DNA from: CAYNKA01 sp964397655
Lineage (GTDB): Bacteria > Spirochaetota > Spirochaetia > DTKZ01
Direction of reading: 5' to 3'
Length of the DNA: 64,000 nt
Assembly: GCA_964397655.1 (NCBI GenBank)
Contig: CAYNKA010000004.1
Location: 62,001 to 126,000, forward strand
This document shows, piece after piece, positions 16,595-24,655 of this stretch. The position numbers were made by a program, and so were the translations under genes. Under the pieces are notes generated by a model. The model was not told the origin of the DNA. It searched no databases and worked only from the letters and a program-made list of their open reading frames with translations. The number at the start of each line of letters is the position of its first letter. The first letter of the stretch is position 1.

Positions 16595-17158
16595 GACTCC
16601 GGCGAATCCGCCTTATCTCGGGATCTGCGCCGTCCGCCGAAACGAGGACCCGGTCGCCCGGCTTCAGGCTCGGCGAGGCGGGAAGCGGCAGCCTGCGCGC
16701 CGACGTCCCCCCGCGGCGAGGAAGGTTCCGTCGCTCACCGACACGACCTCGCCGACGGACGTTTCGTCAGGCCCGTCTCCTTTCTCGATCCTGACGACGA
16801 AATCCGCGATCTTGAAGATTTCCGCGAGGTCGTGGCTCACGATGAAAACGGACACTCCGCTTCTCCTCTGGATTCGGACGAGCTCGGACTGGAGTCACGA
16901 CCTGAGGTCCGGGTCGAGCGCCGAAAGAGGTTCGTCCAGAAGCAGGAGTTTCGGTTCGCGCGCGAGAGCTCTGATGAAGGCCGTCCTCTGCTGCTGTCCG
17001 CCCGAGAGCTTGTCCGGCCTGTATCCCGCCGGGAGCCCGAGCCCCGCGGACTCGAGCGCGGGAACGATGTTGGCGGCCGCGGCGACGTTGACGGATTCTG
17101 CCGGCGCGACTGCTGCACCTGCGAGCAGGAACGTGAGGATCGAAATCGGGATTCTCAT
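16578..17158 (-). pseudogene. Remnant of a molybdate-type ABC transporter (modA start fused to modC, broken)
   Basis: On the minus strand an intact start (17158, AAGGAAG upstream) encodes a signal peptide and the first mature residues of a ModA-like binding protein (AESVNVAAAANI). The frame then runs straight into the middle of an ABC ATPase: KLSGGQQQRTAFIRALA, LLLLDEPLSALDPDLR. The rest of modA, the permease and the Walker A part are missing, so one deletion probably joined the two genes. Just after DPDLRS a TGA stands where the frame continues in LQSELVRIQRRSGVSVFIVS and HDLAEIF. A further frameshift near FLAAGG precedes the tail SLKPGDRVLVSADG, ending at 16578. Molybdate rather than tungstate or sulfate specificity is a guess from the ModA-like start. 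Confidence 0.8.
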
Positions 17159-17282
17159 GAATTCTTCCTTATCGGGGAGATTCTATCCCAACAGGGAGAG
17201 GATTTTCTATCGAGTCCGAAACGGTTCGCCTCAGGGCTCGTAGGAATTCCACGGGAAAAATGAAAAATCGATCTATACCCTC

Positions 17283-17311
17283 TTGACTAGGAGTAGAATT
17301 TATAGTATTTC
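17283..17311 (+). promoter_or_regulatory. Promoter of the hydCBA operon
   Basis: TTGACT (17283-17288), 17-bp spacer, TATTTC (17306-17311). An alternative -10, TATAGT (17301-17306), has a shorter spacer. Predicted start near 17318, leader about 60 nt. Confidence 0.5.
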
Positions 17312-17313
17312 TT

Positions 17314-17335
17314 TATCGATAAAAAAGAATCGATA
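17314..17335 (+). promoter_or_regulatory. Inverted repeat over the hydCBA transcription start
   Basis: TATCGAT (17314-17320) and ATCGATA (17329-17335) separated by eight A-rich bases, directly after the predicted -10. The 11-mer TATCGATAAAA starting here recurs at 24311-24321 upstream of the sensory hydrogenase operon. A regulator site is likely; the regulator is unknown. Confidence 0.5.
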
Positions 17336-17380
17336 ATAAATAGCTATTAGCCGCTCCAGGGCGGCGAGGAACGAGGGAAT

Positions 17381-17902
17381 ATGAAAGAAAAGACTTTGGG
17401 GGCGCTCGCGGAAGCGAGGCGCTTCGCTGCGGTGGTGGACATCCTCGACCGATACGACCGGGATCCGTCTCGGCTCATCCCGATCCTGCAGGCGGTCCAG
17501 GAGGAATACCGTTACCTTCCCGAGGAGATTCTCACCTACGTGGCGACGGCTTTGGACGTTTCTCCCGCGAAGGTTTACGGGGTGGCCACGTTCTACAGCC
17601 ACTTCTCGCTGAAGGCGAAGGGAAAGTACGTCATCAAGGTCTGCGACGGCACCGCCTGCCACGTGAAGGGATCGGGGGCCCTGGTCGATGCGCTCAGGAA
17701 GGAACTCGGACTCGACGAGAAGCGGAATACCACGACGGACATGCTTTTCACCCTCGAGACGGTTTCCTGCCTGGGTGCCTGCGGTCTCGCTCCGGCCGTG
17801 GTCATCAACGAAGAGGTCCACGGCCTGGTGACTCCCGAGACCGCCCTCGCTCTCGTCAGGACGATACGGGTGAAGGAGGCGGAACATGCCGGCGACAATT
17901 GA
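17381..17902 (+). CDS. hydC: NAD-linked [FeFe]-hydrogenase, small [2Fe-2S] subunit
   Basis: 173 aa, NuoE/HndA family. It carries one thioredoxin-fold [2Fe-2S] cluster with ligands in KVCDGTACHVKGS and SCLGACGLAP (four Cys). The N-terminal helical part (DRDPSRLIPILQAVQEEYRY to VYGVATFYSHF) is the family's signature. It acts as an electron-transfer subunit of the cytosolic trimeric hydrogenase with the two overlapping genes downstream. First gene of the hydCBA operon; its 3' end overlaps hydB by 17 bp. Confidence 0.95.
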   Translation: MKEKTLGALAEARRFAAVVDILDRYDRDPSRLIPILQAVQEEYRYLPEEILTYVATALDVSPAKVYGVATFYSHFSLKAKGKYVIKVCDGTACHVKGSGALVDALRKELGLDEKRNTTTDMLFTLETVSCLGACGLAPAVVINEEVHGLVTPETALALVRTIRVKEAEHAGDN

Positions 17903-19805
17903 AACGAGGATCTCCGATATCGCGGAGGTTTCCAAGTCCTATCGCGAGGCGCGGGCCGCGGTCGCGCGCAGGATCATCGTCTGCGCCGGCACGGGCTGCC
18001 TCGCGAACGGCTCGCTGAAGATCTACGAAGGGCTCGTGCGGCTCGTCGCGAAGGCCGGCCTGGACGTCGCCGTCAGCCTCGATCGGCACGACCATGGGCA
18101 CAAGGACGTCCTCGTCTCCAAGAGCGGCTGCCAGGGCTTCTGCCAGGTCGGTCCCCTCGTCTCGGTGGAACCGGACGGAATCCTCTACGTTCACGTGAAG
18201 GAAGCCGATCTCGAGGAGATCGTCGAGAGGACCGTGCTCGGCGGCGAGCCCGTGGAGAGGCTCCTCTATACGGACCCGGCGACCGGCGAGCGGAAGCTCG
18301 GCAAGGGAGAGATCGATTTCTACGCGAGGCAGGACCGGAAGGTTCTCGCGGCCTGCGGGGCGATCGATCCCGAGGACATCGCCGAGTACATCTCCCTGGG
18401 CGGCTACTCCGCCGCGAAGAAGGCGATCTTCGAGCTCGCTCCCGCGGAAATCTGCGAAATCGTGAAGGCCTCCGGGCTCCGCGGCAGGGGAGGCGCGGGC
18501 TTCCCCACTGGAAGGAAGTGGGAGCTCGCCCTCAGGCAGGCCGAACCGGTCAAGTACATCATCTGCAACGGAGACGAGGGCGACCCCGGCGCTTTCATGG
18601 ACCGGAGCGTGCTCGAGGGCAATCCCCACTCCGTCGTGGAAGGCATGATCGTCGGCGCGCGCGCCACGGGCTGCTCGATCGGTTACGTCTACGTCCGCGC
18701 GGAATACCCCCTCGCGGTCAAACGGATCCGCAAGGCCGTGGAGGACGCCGGAAAGGCGGGCTTCCTCGGAAAAGGCGTCATGGGATCGAACTTCGATTTC
18801 GACATCAGGGTCATGGAAGGCGCCGGGGCCTTCGTCTGCGGCGAGGCGAGCGCCATGGTCTCCTCGATCATGGGTAACCGGGGCATGCCCCGGCCGAAGC
18901 CGCCGCGCACGGCGGAGAAGGGACTCTGGGAGAAGCCCACGGTCGTGAACAACGTGGAGACCCTGGCGCAGATCGCCAGGATAATCACGGAAGGGGCCGC
19001 CGAATACCGGAAGCTCGGAACCGCGGGCTCGCCGGGCACCAAGACCTTCGCGCTCACCGGTCATGTGGCGAACACGGGCCTCATCGAGGTGCCCTTCGGG
19101 GCCACCCTGAGGAAGGTCGTCTTCGAGATCGGCGGCGGCATCCTCGACGAGAAGGGCAGGATAAACAACGACGCGTTCAAGGCGGTCCAGATCGGCGGAC
19201 CCTCGGGCGGCTGCCTCACGAGGGAACACCTCGACCTGCCCATGGATTTCGACTCGCTCGACGAGATCGGGGCCATGGTCGGTTCCGGCGGCCTCGTGGT
19301 GATGAACTCCTCCACCTGCATGGTGAAGATCGCGCGGTTTTTCATGAAGTTCACCCAGAACGAGTCCTGCGGCAAGTGCGTTCCCTGCAGGGAGGGCACC
19401 CGGCAGCTCCTCGAGCTCCTCGACGACATCATCGAGGGCCGGGGCACGCCCGGGACCCTGGACCTCCTCGAGGAACTCTGCATGAACGTCGCCGATTCCT
19501 CGCTCTGCGGGCTCGGGAAGTCGGCGCCTTCGCCCGTGCTCTCCACCCTTCGTCAGTTCCGGGCGGAATACGAGGCCCATGTCGTGCAGAAGATCTGTCC
19601 TACGGGCCAGTGTTCCGCCCTCGTTCCCGTCACGATCGATCCCGCGGTCTGCAAGGGCTGCACGGTGTGCGCGAAGAAATGCCCGGTCGGGGCCATCTCC
19701 GGCGAGAAGCGGGAGGCGCACAAAATCGACGTCGACGTCTGTATCAAATGCGGGGCCTGTATCGAGGCCTGTAAATTCGGGGCGATAAAGCGAGGTGCGG
19801 CATGA
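17886..19805 (+). CDS. hydB: NAD-linked [FeFe]-hydrogenase, flavin/NADH subunit
   Basis: 639 aa, NuoF/HndC family; binds FMN and NAD(H). Order: N-terminal thioredoxin-like [2Fe-2S] domain (VCAGTGCLANGS, CQGFCQVGP), NuoF core with the NADH/FMN site GLRGRGGAGFPTGRKW and CNGDEGDPGAFMDR, a [4Fe-4S] site ESCGKCVPCREGT with a later Cys, and a C-terminal ferredoxin domain with two CxxCxxC sets (CKGCTVCAKKCPVGAI, CIKCGACIEACKFGAI). In electron-bifurcating homologues this subunit couples NADH and ferredoxin oxidation; bifurcation here is inference from that similarity. The stop overlaps hydA by four bases. Confidence 0.95.
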   Translation: MPATIETRISDIAEVSKSYREARAAVARRIIVCAGTGCLANGSLKIYEGLVRLVAKAGLDVAVSLDRHDHGHKDVLVSKSGCQGFCQVGPLVSVEPDGILYVHVKEADLEEIVERTVLGGEPVERLLYTDPATGERKLGKGEIDFYARQDRKVLAACGAIDPEDIAEYISLGGYSAAKKAIFELAPAEICEIVKASGLRGRGGAGFPTGRKWELALRQAEPVKYIICNGDEGDPGAFMDRSVLEGNPHSVVEGMIVGARATGCSIGYVYVRAEYPLAVKRIRKAVEDAGKAGFLGKGVMGSNFDFDIRVMEGAGAFVCGEASAMVSSIMGNRGMPRPKPPRTAEKGLWEKPTVVNNVETLAQIARIITEGAAEYRKLGTAGSPGTKTFALTGHVANTGLIEVPFGATLRKVVFEIGGGILDEKGRINNDAFKAVQIGGPSGGCLTREHLDLPMDFDSLDEIGAMVGSGGLVVMNSSTCMVKIARFFMKFTQNESCGKCVPCREGTRQLLELLDDIIEGRGTPGTLDLLEELCMNVADSSLCGLGKSAPSPVLSTLRQFRAEYEAHVVQKICPTGQCSALVPVTIDPAVCKGCTVCAKKCPVGAISGEKREAHKIDVDVCIKCGACIEACKFGAIKRGAA

Positions 19806-21811
19806 GCGGTTTCGTAACGGTGGACGGGATCAGGGTCCCGATCGATGGGGAGAAGAACCTCCTCGCGTTGATCAGGAAGGTCGGCATCGACATTCCCACG
19901 TTCTGCTATCACAGCAACCTGAGCACCTACGGCGCCTGCCGGCTCTGCCTCGTCGAGATCAACGGCAAGGAAATCGACGCGAGCTGCGTCGTTCCCCCGA
20001 AGGACGGCATGAGCGTGAGGACGAACACGGCGAAGATCCGCGGCATGAGGCGGATGAACCTCGAACTCCTGCTCGCGAACCACAAGCAGGACTGCCCGAC
20101 CTGCGAGAAGTCGGCGAGCTGCAAGCTCCGCGACCTCGCGGCGAAGATGGGCATCCGGGACGTGCGCTTCCGGCACACGCGCAAGGAACTGGAGAAGGAC
20201 GAGGGCTCGGTCGCCCTCGTGCGCGACCCGAACAAGTGCATCCTCTGCGGCGACTGCGTGCGCTACTGCAGCGAGATCCAGGGCCTGGGGGCGATCGACT
20301 TCGCCCACCGCGGAGCGGACGTGGTCGTCACGCCGGCCTTCGGCAGGTCGCTGGGAGCCGTCGACTGCGTGAACTGCGGTCAGTGCGCCGCGGTCTGCCC
20401 CACGGCGGCCATCGTCCCGAAGTCCCACGTGGACCGGGTCTGGAAGGAACTCGACGACGGGGAAACCGCGGTCGTGGCCCAGATCGCGCCCGCGGTCCGC
20501 GTGGCCTTGGGCGAGCACTTCGGCCTCGGCGCGGGCGAAACCGCGACGGGCAAGATCACGACCGCGCTCAGGATGCTCGGTTTCGACCGCGTCTACGACA
20601 CGAGTTTCGGCGCGGACCTCACGGTGGTCGAGGAGGCGACCGAGTTCCTCGAGCGGAAGAAGAAGGGCGGGAAGCTTCCCCTCTTCACCTCCTGCTGCCC
20701 GGCCTGGGTAAAATTCGCGGAGCAGCTCTTCCCCGAGCTTCTCCCGAACCTCTCGACCTGCATGTCGCCCCAGAGCATGGTGGGCTCCCTCGTGCGCGAG
20801 GAGGAAGGCCGAAAGCCCCGCTCGAGGCCCGAAAAGCTCAAGATCGTGTCGGTCATGCCCTGCACGGCGAAGAAATACGAGATTTCCCGGCCCGAGCTCG
20901 CCCGAGACGGAAGGCCCCTCGTGGACCACGTGCTCACCACCACCGAGCTCGCCAAGATGATCCAGGAGGCCGGAATTCGCTTCGCCGACCTTCCGCTTTC
21001 GGCGATGGACATGCCCATGGGCTTCCATTCGGGCGCGGGCCTCATCTTCGGGAACTCCGGCGGCGTGAGCGAGGCGGTAGCCCGCTACGTCGGCCCCGCC
21101 TCGAGCGCGAACCGGGAAAACGTTCTCGAATTCGCTGAGGAATCGAAGGGCGTGAAGGTCGCCGTCCTCGACCTCGGGGAGACGAAACTTTCCGTCACCG
21201 TGGTCCAGGGGCTCGCGAACGCGAAGCGGGTGGCCGAGGAGATCCTCGAAGGAAAAAGGACGACCGACATCGTGGAAGTGATGGCCTGCCCCGGCGGCTG
21301 CATCGGAGGCGCCGGCCAGCCCGAGAGCTTCGATCCCGAAATCCGCAGGAAGCGGACCGAGGGGCTCAGGGACCAGGACCTCTCCCTGCAGCTCAGGACG
21401 ACGCGGGACAATCCCTTCGTCGAGCGCTATTACCGGGAGGTCCTCCGGGACGAGCCCGGCGGGAAGAGGTCTCACGAGCTTCTGCATACGCACTTCAGGA
21501 GCAAGAAACGGATCCAGGAAACCCTCATCCCCCTGATACGAGGCACGGGAGCGAGCAAGATTCAGGTCAAGGTCTGCGTGGGGACGAGCTGCTTCCTCCG
21601 GGGAAGCCAGGCCCTTCTCGCGGGCATTCTGAAGAAGGCGGAGGAGGAGGGCCTCGCGGACTTCGTGGACGTGAGCGCGACCTTCTGTTCCGAAAAGTGC
21701 GACAAGGGGCCGACGGTCCACGTGGGGGAGGACGTCCTCACTCATGCGACCCTCGATCGGGTCATGAGCCTGATTCGGCCCCGCGTGTCCTCCCTCAAGG
21801 CCCCGGCGTGA
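19802..21811 (+). CDS. hydA: NAD-linked [FeFe]-hydrogenase, catalytic H-cluster subunit
   Basis: 669 aa. N-terminal [2Fe-2S] ferredoxin (CYHSNLSTYGACRLCLVEI), His-Cys3 cluster (HKQDCPTCEKSASC), two [4Fe-4S] (CILCGDCVRYC, CVNCGQCAAVCPTAAI), then the H-cluster domain: L1 TSCCPAWVKF (about residue 295), L2 MPCTAKKYE (about 351) and L3 VMACPGGCIGGAGQP (about 494). All H-cluster ligands and the proton-relay Cys of L1 are present, so it should be active once matured; no hydEFG maturase genes are in the window. The last about 85 residues add a thioredoxin-like [2Fe-2S] domain (KVCVGTSCFLRG, CSEKCDKGPTVHV). Makes H2 from NADH and reduced ferredoxin in characterised relatives. Confidence 0.96.
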   Translation: MSGFVTVDGIRVPIDGEKNLLALIRKVGIDIPTFCYHSNLSTYGACRLCLVEINGKEIDASCVVPPKDGMSVRTNTAKIRGMRRMNLELLLANHKQDCPTCEKSASCKLRDLAAKMGIRDVRFRHTRKELEKDEGSVALVRDPNKCILCGDCVRYCSEIQGLGAIDFAHRGADVVVTPAFGRSLGAVDCVNCGQCAAVCPTAAIVPKSHVDRVWKELDDGETAVVAQIAPAVRVALGEHFGLGAGETATGKITTALRMLGFDRVYDTSFGADLTVVEEATEFLERKKKGGKLPLFTSCCPAWVKFAEQLFPELLPNLSTCMSPQSMVGSLVREEEGRKPRSRPEKLKIVSVMPCTAKKYEISRPELARDGRPLVDHVLTTTELAKMIQEAGIRFADLPLSAMDMPMGFHSGAGLIFGNSGGVSEAVARYVGPASSANRENVLEFAEESKGVKVAVLDLGETKLSVTVVQGLANAKRVAEEILEGKRTTDIVEVMACPGGCIGGAGQPESFDPEIRRKRTEGLRDQDLSLQLRTTRDNPFVERYYREVLRDEPGGKRSHELLHTHFRSKKRIQETLIPLIRGTGASKIQVKVCVGTSCFLRGSQALLAGILKKAEEEGLADFVDVSATFCSEKCDKGPTVHVGEDVLTHATLDRVMSLIRPRVSSLKAPA

Positions 21812-21848
21812 CTCCGGGCCGCCTTGTTTGAAGATACCCTCATCCTCG

Positions 21849-21883
21849 CCGGACCCGTCGTGACAGCGGGTCCGGTTCTTTTT
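21849..21883 (+). terminator. Rho-independent terminator of hydCBA
   Basis: CCGGACCCG (21849-21857) pairs perfectly with CGGGTCCGG (21867-21875) across a 9-base loop, followed by TTCTTTTT. It lies 38 bp after the hydA stop and touches the 3' end of the convergent aminotransferase gene. Confidence 0.9.
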
Positions 21884-23573
21884 ACGGGCAGTAGACGAAG
21901 GGGATGAGGTTGCGCTCGGTGGTCTCGAAGCAGCCCGAATCGAAACGGGCCTTGCGCTCCTCCGCGAGTTTGTCGGCCTCGACGAGGTAGGACTTCCTGA
22001 GACGGGCGGCCTCCTCCTCCGAAAGCCGGCGAGGCTCGACCTTCGAGCCCACCGCGTCGTCGAGGCCGAAGGCGGGCAGTCCGGAGGGCGCCGGGCGGCG
22101 GGGCTGCCAGTTGCCGGTCGAAAGGTCGAAACCGTAGTCGGGAAGGAAGTACTTGCCCTTCTTCGCGACGAAGACGACCGCGTCGAGGAGGAAGCGGAAT
22201 TCCTCCTCCGCGATGATGTAGTGGAAATTCATCCTCGCCCAGCCCGGCTTGATACCCATGTGACCCTTCAGGATTTCCTCCTTGAACTCGCGGGATTTCT
22301 CCAGGCCGATGCCGAGGAGCCGGTGCCCGTAGGGGCCGGCGCAGGAACATCCGGCCCTGGACTGGATGCCGAAGAGGTCGTTGAGGAGCCGGACGACGAA
22401 TCGGGGATGGAGCCAGGAGCCGTCCGCCCTCACGTTGAAAGAGAGGATGGCGATCCGCTTCGACGGATCGGGATTGCCGACGATTTCGATCTCCGGGACC
22501 TCGGAGAACCGGGCCATGGCCCCGGCGATGTAGTCCGCCTCGCGCCGCTCGATCTCCCGCATGCCGAGCTTTTCCTTGAGCTCGAAGGCGAGAGCGGCCT
22601 TCATGGTCTGGAGAATTCCCGGAGTCCCCGGCTTCTCCCTGGCTTCGATGTCGCGGGTGTATTCCTGCTCCACGAGGTTCACGAAGTCCACGGTTCCTCC
22701 TCCTGCGCAGGTCGGGGGAAGGTGCTTCGGGTAGATCTTTTCGTGGATCACGAGGATGCCCATGCTTCCGGGACCGCCGAGGAACTTGTGGGGAGAGAAG
22801 AAGATCGCGTCGAAGGCGGACTCGGCGTCCCGGCAGACGTCGATCTCCGCGTAGGGGCCGATCGCGGCGAAATCGAAGAAGACGAGGCAGCCGTGGCGCC
22901 TCAGGATGCGCGCGACCTCGTAGACCGGAGTCTTGATCCCGGTGACGTTCGAGGCTGCGGAAAAGGAGCCGATCTTCATGCGGCCCGAGTATTCCGGCGA
23001 GGAGACCTTCCTCTCCAGGTCGGCGAGGTCGATGAGGCCGTTTTCGTCGAGCTCGATCTCGACGACCTCCGCGAGGCATTCCCGCCAGGAGACTTCGTTG
23101 GAGTGGTGCTCGTAGGGCCCGACGAATACTACGGGCCGCGCCGCGAGGAGCTTTTTCTCGACGTCCGCGTAGACCTCCGGGGCGAGGGACCGGGAAAGGA
23201 TGGATTTGACGAGTTCCTTTCCCGCTGGAGGAACGTAGAGTCCGAGGATCTGCTGAAGGCGATGGATCGCGCCGGTGCTGCCGCTTCCCGAGGCGATGAT
23301 CCGGTAATCCTTTCCCGCGTGCACATGGCGCTTGATGATGGCCTCCGCCCGGTGGAGGCGTTCGGTGGTGACGCTTCCGGTCGCGTCGTCTTCGGTGTGG
23401 GTGTTCCCGTAGAGTTCGAGGACCTTTTCCATGTAGGTTTCGATGAACCCGAGCCCGCGGCCGGAGGCGGTGTAATCGGCGTAGGTGAGTATCCGTTTGC
23501 CGTAGGGAGTGTCGATTTCCGCGGTCCCGCCGAGGATTTCCGATCGGACGTAATCCCAGAAATTCCTGTCCAT
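21882..23573 (-). CDS. Class V aminotransferase (cysteine desulfurase-like) with C-terminal extension
   Basis: 563 aa PLP enzyme. The PLP Lys is in FFSPHKFLGGPGSMG; the His and Asp contacts are in VGPYEHHSNEVSWREC and CLVFFDFAAIGPYAEID. A Cys-rich loop, SRAGCSCAGPYGH, stands where NifS/SufS desulfurases have their reactive Cys. The N-terminus (LTYADYTASGRGLGFIE) fits the SufS-like branch. About 120 residues beyond the usual fold follow, ending ETTERNLIPFVYCP. It may mobilise sulfur for Fe-S enzymes nearby, but the specific substrate is unknown. Start 23573 has GGAGG five bases upstream. Convergent with hydA. Confidence 0.82.
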   Translation of the reverse strand: MDRNFWDYVRSEILGGTAEIDTPYGKRILTYADYTASGRGLGFIETYMEKVLELYGNTHTEDDATGSVTTERLHRAEAIIKRHVHAGKDYRIIASGSGSTGAIHRLQQILGLYVPPAGKELVKSILSRSLAPEVYADVEKKLLAARPVVFVGPYEHHSNEVSWRECLAEVVEIELDENGLIDLADLERKVSSPEYSGRMKIGSFSAASNVTGIKTPVYEVARILRRHGCLVFFDFAAIGPYAEIDVCRDAESAFDAIFFSPHKFLGGPGSMGILVIHEKIYPKHLPPTCAGGGTVDFVNLVEQEYTRDIEAREKPGTPGILQTMKAALAFELKEKLGMREIERREADYIAGAMARFSEVPEIEIVGNPDPSKRIAILSFNVRADGSWLHPRFVVRLLNDLFGIQSRAGCSCAGPYGHRLLGIGLEKSREFKEEILKGHMGIKPGWARMNFHYIIAEEEFRFLLDAVVFVAKKGKYFLPDYGFDLSTGNWQPRRPAPSGLPAFGLDDAVGSKVEPRRLSEEEAARLRKSYLVEADKLAEERKARFDSGCFETTERNLIPFVYCP

Positions 23574-23651
23574 TATGCCTCCCCCGCCATCGGTACGTTT
23601 CCGTCCGGGTATTGAGGGTAACTTGTTTTCCGCCGGAATTTCAAGAAGCGA

Positions 23652-23680
23652 TTGCGCAAGTCCGTGCCGTCCCGTATCAT
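23652..23680 (+). promoter_or_regulatory. Promoter of transglutaminase-like gene, leaderless spacing
   Basis: TTGCGC (23652-23657), 17-bp spacer, TATCAT (23675-23680), seven bases to the ATG at 23688. No Shine-Dalgarno is present. Confidence 0.55.
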
Positions 23681-23687
23681 CCTCTCC

Positions 23688-24305
23688 ATGTGGACGAAAA
23701 CGGAAAAACGTTTCCTCGAAGGCCTGGGAACGCCCTGGGGAATACAGTGCTTTCTCAACTCGATCCCGTACAACAAGGAGGCGAACTGCAAGTCGCCACG
23801 CTGCGTCATCCGCGACCGCAGCGCCCACTGCGCCGAGGGGGCGTACTTCGCGGCTGCGGCCCTCGAAGCGCTCGGGCACAGGCCGCTCGTGGTCGATCTT
23901 CTCGCTGACAACGACGACGACCACCTGCTCGCGGTGTTCCGAGAGGACGGGCTCTGGGGAGCGGTCGCTAAATCGAACACCACGGTCCTCCGGTTCCGGG
24001 AGCCGGTGTATCGGAGCCTCAGGGAACTCGTCATGTCCTATTTCGACTTCTACTTCAACACGCTCGGCGCGAAGACCCTCGTCGCCTTTTCGCGTCCTGT
24101 CGACCTTTCCCGCTTCGATTCCCGGGCGTGGAGGACGACCGGAGAGGATCTCGACTTCATCGGCGAGTGGCTGAACGGCCGGCCCCATGCCGCGGTCGTG
24201 CCCCGAAACGGGGGACGGAGGTTCTTTCCCGTAGATCCCGACCTGGTCGAGGCCTGTTTCCTCAAGGCGAATCCCGAAGGCCTCTTCAAGCCCAAGGTAA
24301 GATAA
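23688..24305 (+). CDS. Transglutaminase-like conserved protein
   Basis: 205 aa, soluble. CVIRDRSAHCAEGAYFAAAA followed by LLADNDDDHLLAVFREDGLW gives a Cys, then a His about 30-40 residues later, the order of the Cys-His-Asp triad in transglutaminase-like proteins. No other family feature is clear and the activity is unknown. The start MWTKTEKRFLEG is fixed by the promoter geometry. It lies between the aminotransferase (divergent) and the sensory hydrogenase operon (same direction, but with its own promoter after an 81-bp gap). Confidence 0.7.
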   Translation: MWTKTEKRFLEGLGTPWGIQCFLNSIPYNKEANCKSPRCVIRDRSAHCAEGAYFAAAALEALGHRPLVVDLLADNDDDHLLAVFREDGLWGAVAKSNTTVLRFREPVYRSLRELVMSYFDFYFNTLGAKTLVAFSRPVDLSRFDSRAWRTTGEDLDFIGEWLNGRPHAAVVPRNGGRRFFPVDPDLVEACFLKANPEGLFKPKVR

Positions 24306-24326
24306 AAATATATCGATAAAAGCCAC

Positions 24327-24355
24327 TTGATTAATATATGATTCCTCGTTATATT
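24327..24355 (+). promoter_or_regulatory. Promoter of the sensory hydrogenase operon
   Basis: TTGATT (24327-24332), 17-bp spacer, TATATT (24350-24355), in an AT-rich patch unlike the GC-rich surroundings. Predicted start about 24362. The 11-mer TATCGATAAAA (24311-24321), shared with the hydCBA promoter region, lies just upstream of the -35. Confidence 0.65.
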
Positions 24356-24357
24356 TT

Positions 24358-24379
24358 TTATGTGAATGAAATCACATAA
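24358..24379 (+). promoter_or_regulatory. Perfect palindromic operator, Rex or Crp/Fnr type
   Basis: TTATGTGA (24358-24365), ATGAAA, TCACATAA (24372-24379): a perfect 8-bp inverted repeat with core TGTGA-N6-TCACA. This core fits both Rex (NADH/NAD+-sensing repressor) and Crp/Fnr-family sites. It covers the predicted transcription start, a typical repressor position, which favours Rex. Confidence 0.65.
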
Positions 24380-24386
24380 AAACGCC

Positions 24387-24647
24387 ATGAATACGATACA
24401 AACCAAATTCGTCATCGAAATCTGCATGGGAAGCTCCTGCTACTCCCGGGGAAACCGGCTCAACGCGGAGTTCATCCAGGACTATGTGGAGAAGAACGGG
24501 CTGCAGGACCGGGTCGAGCTGGTCGGAAGGCTCTGCACCGGCCATTGCAAATGCGGGCCGAACGTCATCTTCAACGGCGAGGCCAAGAAGAACGTGACTC
24601 CCGCCGTGCTCCCCGACCTCATCCGGCATTATCTCGGGAATCCGTGA
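24387..24647 (+). CDS. Thioredoxin-like [2Fe-2S] ferredoxin of the sensory hydrogenase operon
   Basis: 86 aa. Cys ligands in EICMGSSCYSRGNRL and RLCTGHCKCGPNV match the thioredoxin-fold [2Fe-2S] domain of NuoE and HndA. It also resembles the C-terminal domain of HydA in this window (CVGTSC...CSEKC). It probably passes electrons to or from the HydS protein encoded 8 bp downstream. ATG 24366 was rejected as start because it lies inside the operator palindrome; ATG 24387 (MNTIQTKF) is used. Confidence 0.88.
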   Translation: MNTIQTKFVIEICMGSSCYSRGNRLNAEFIQDYVEKNGLQDRVELVGRLCTGHCKCGPNVIFNGEAKKNVTPAVLPDLIRHYLGNP

Positions 24648-24655
24648 GGCGGACG

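Noticed and set aside
24366..24368. ATG 24366 as start of the small ferredoxin
   Set aside because: It lies inside the operator palindrome and next to the predicted transcription start, with no room for a ribosome site; 24387 fits the domain start.
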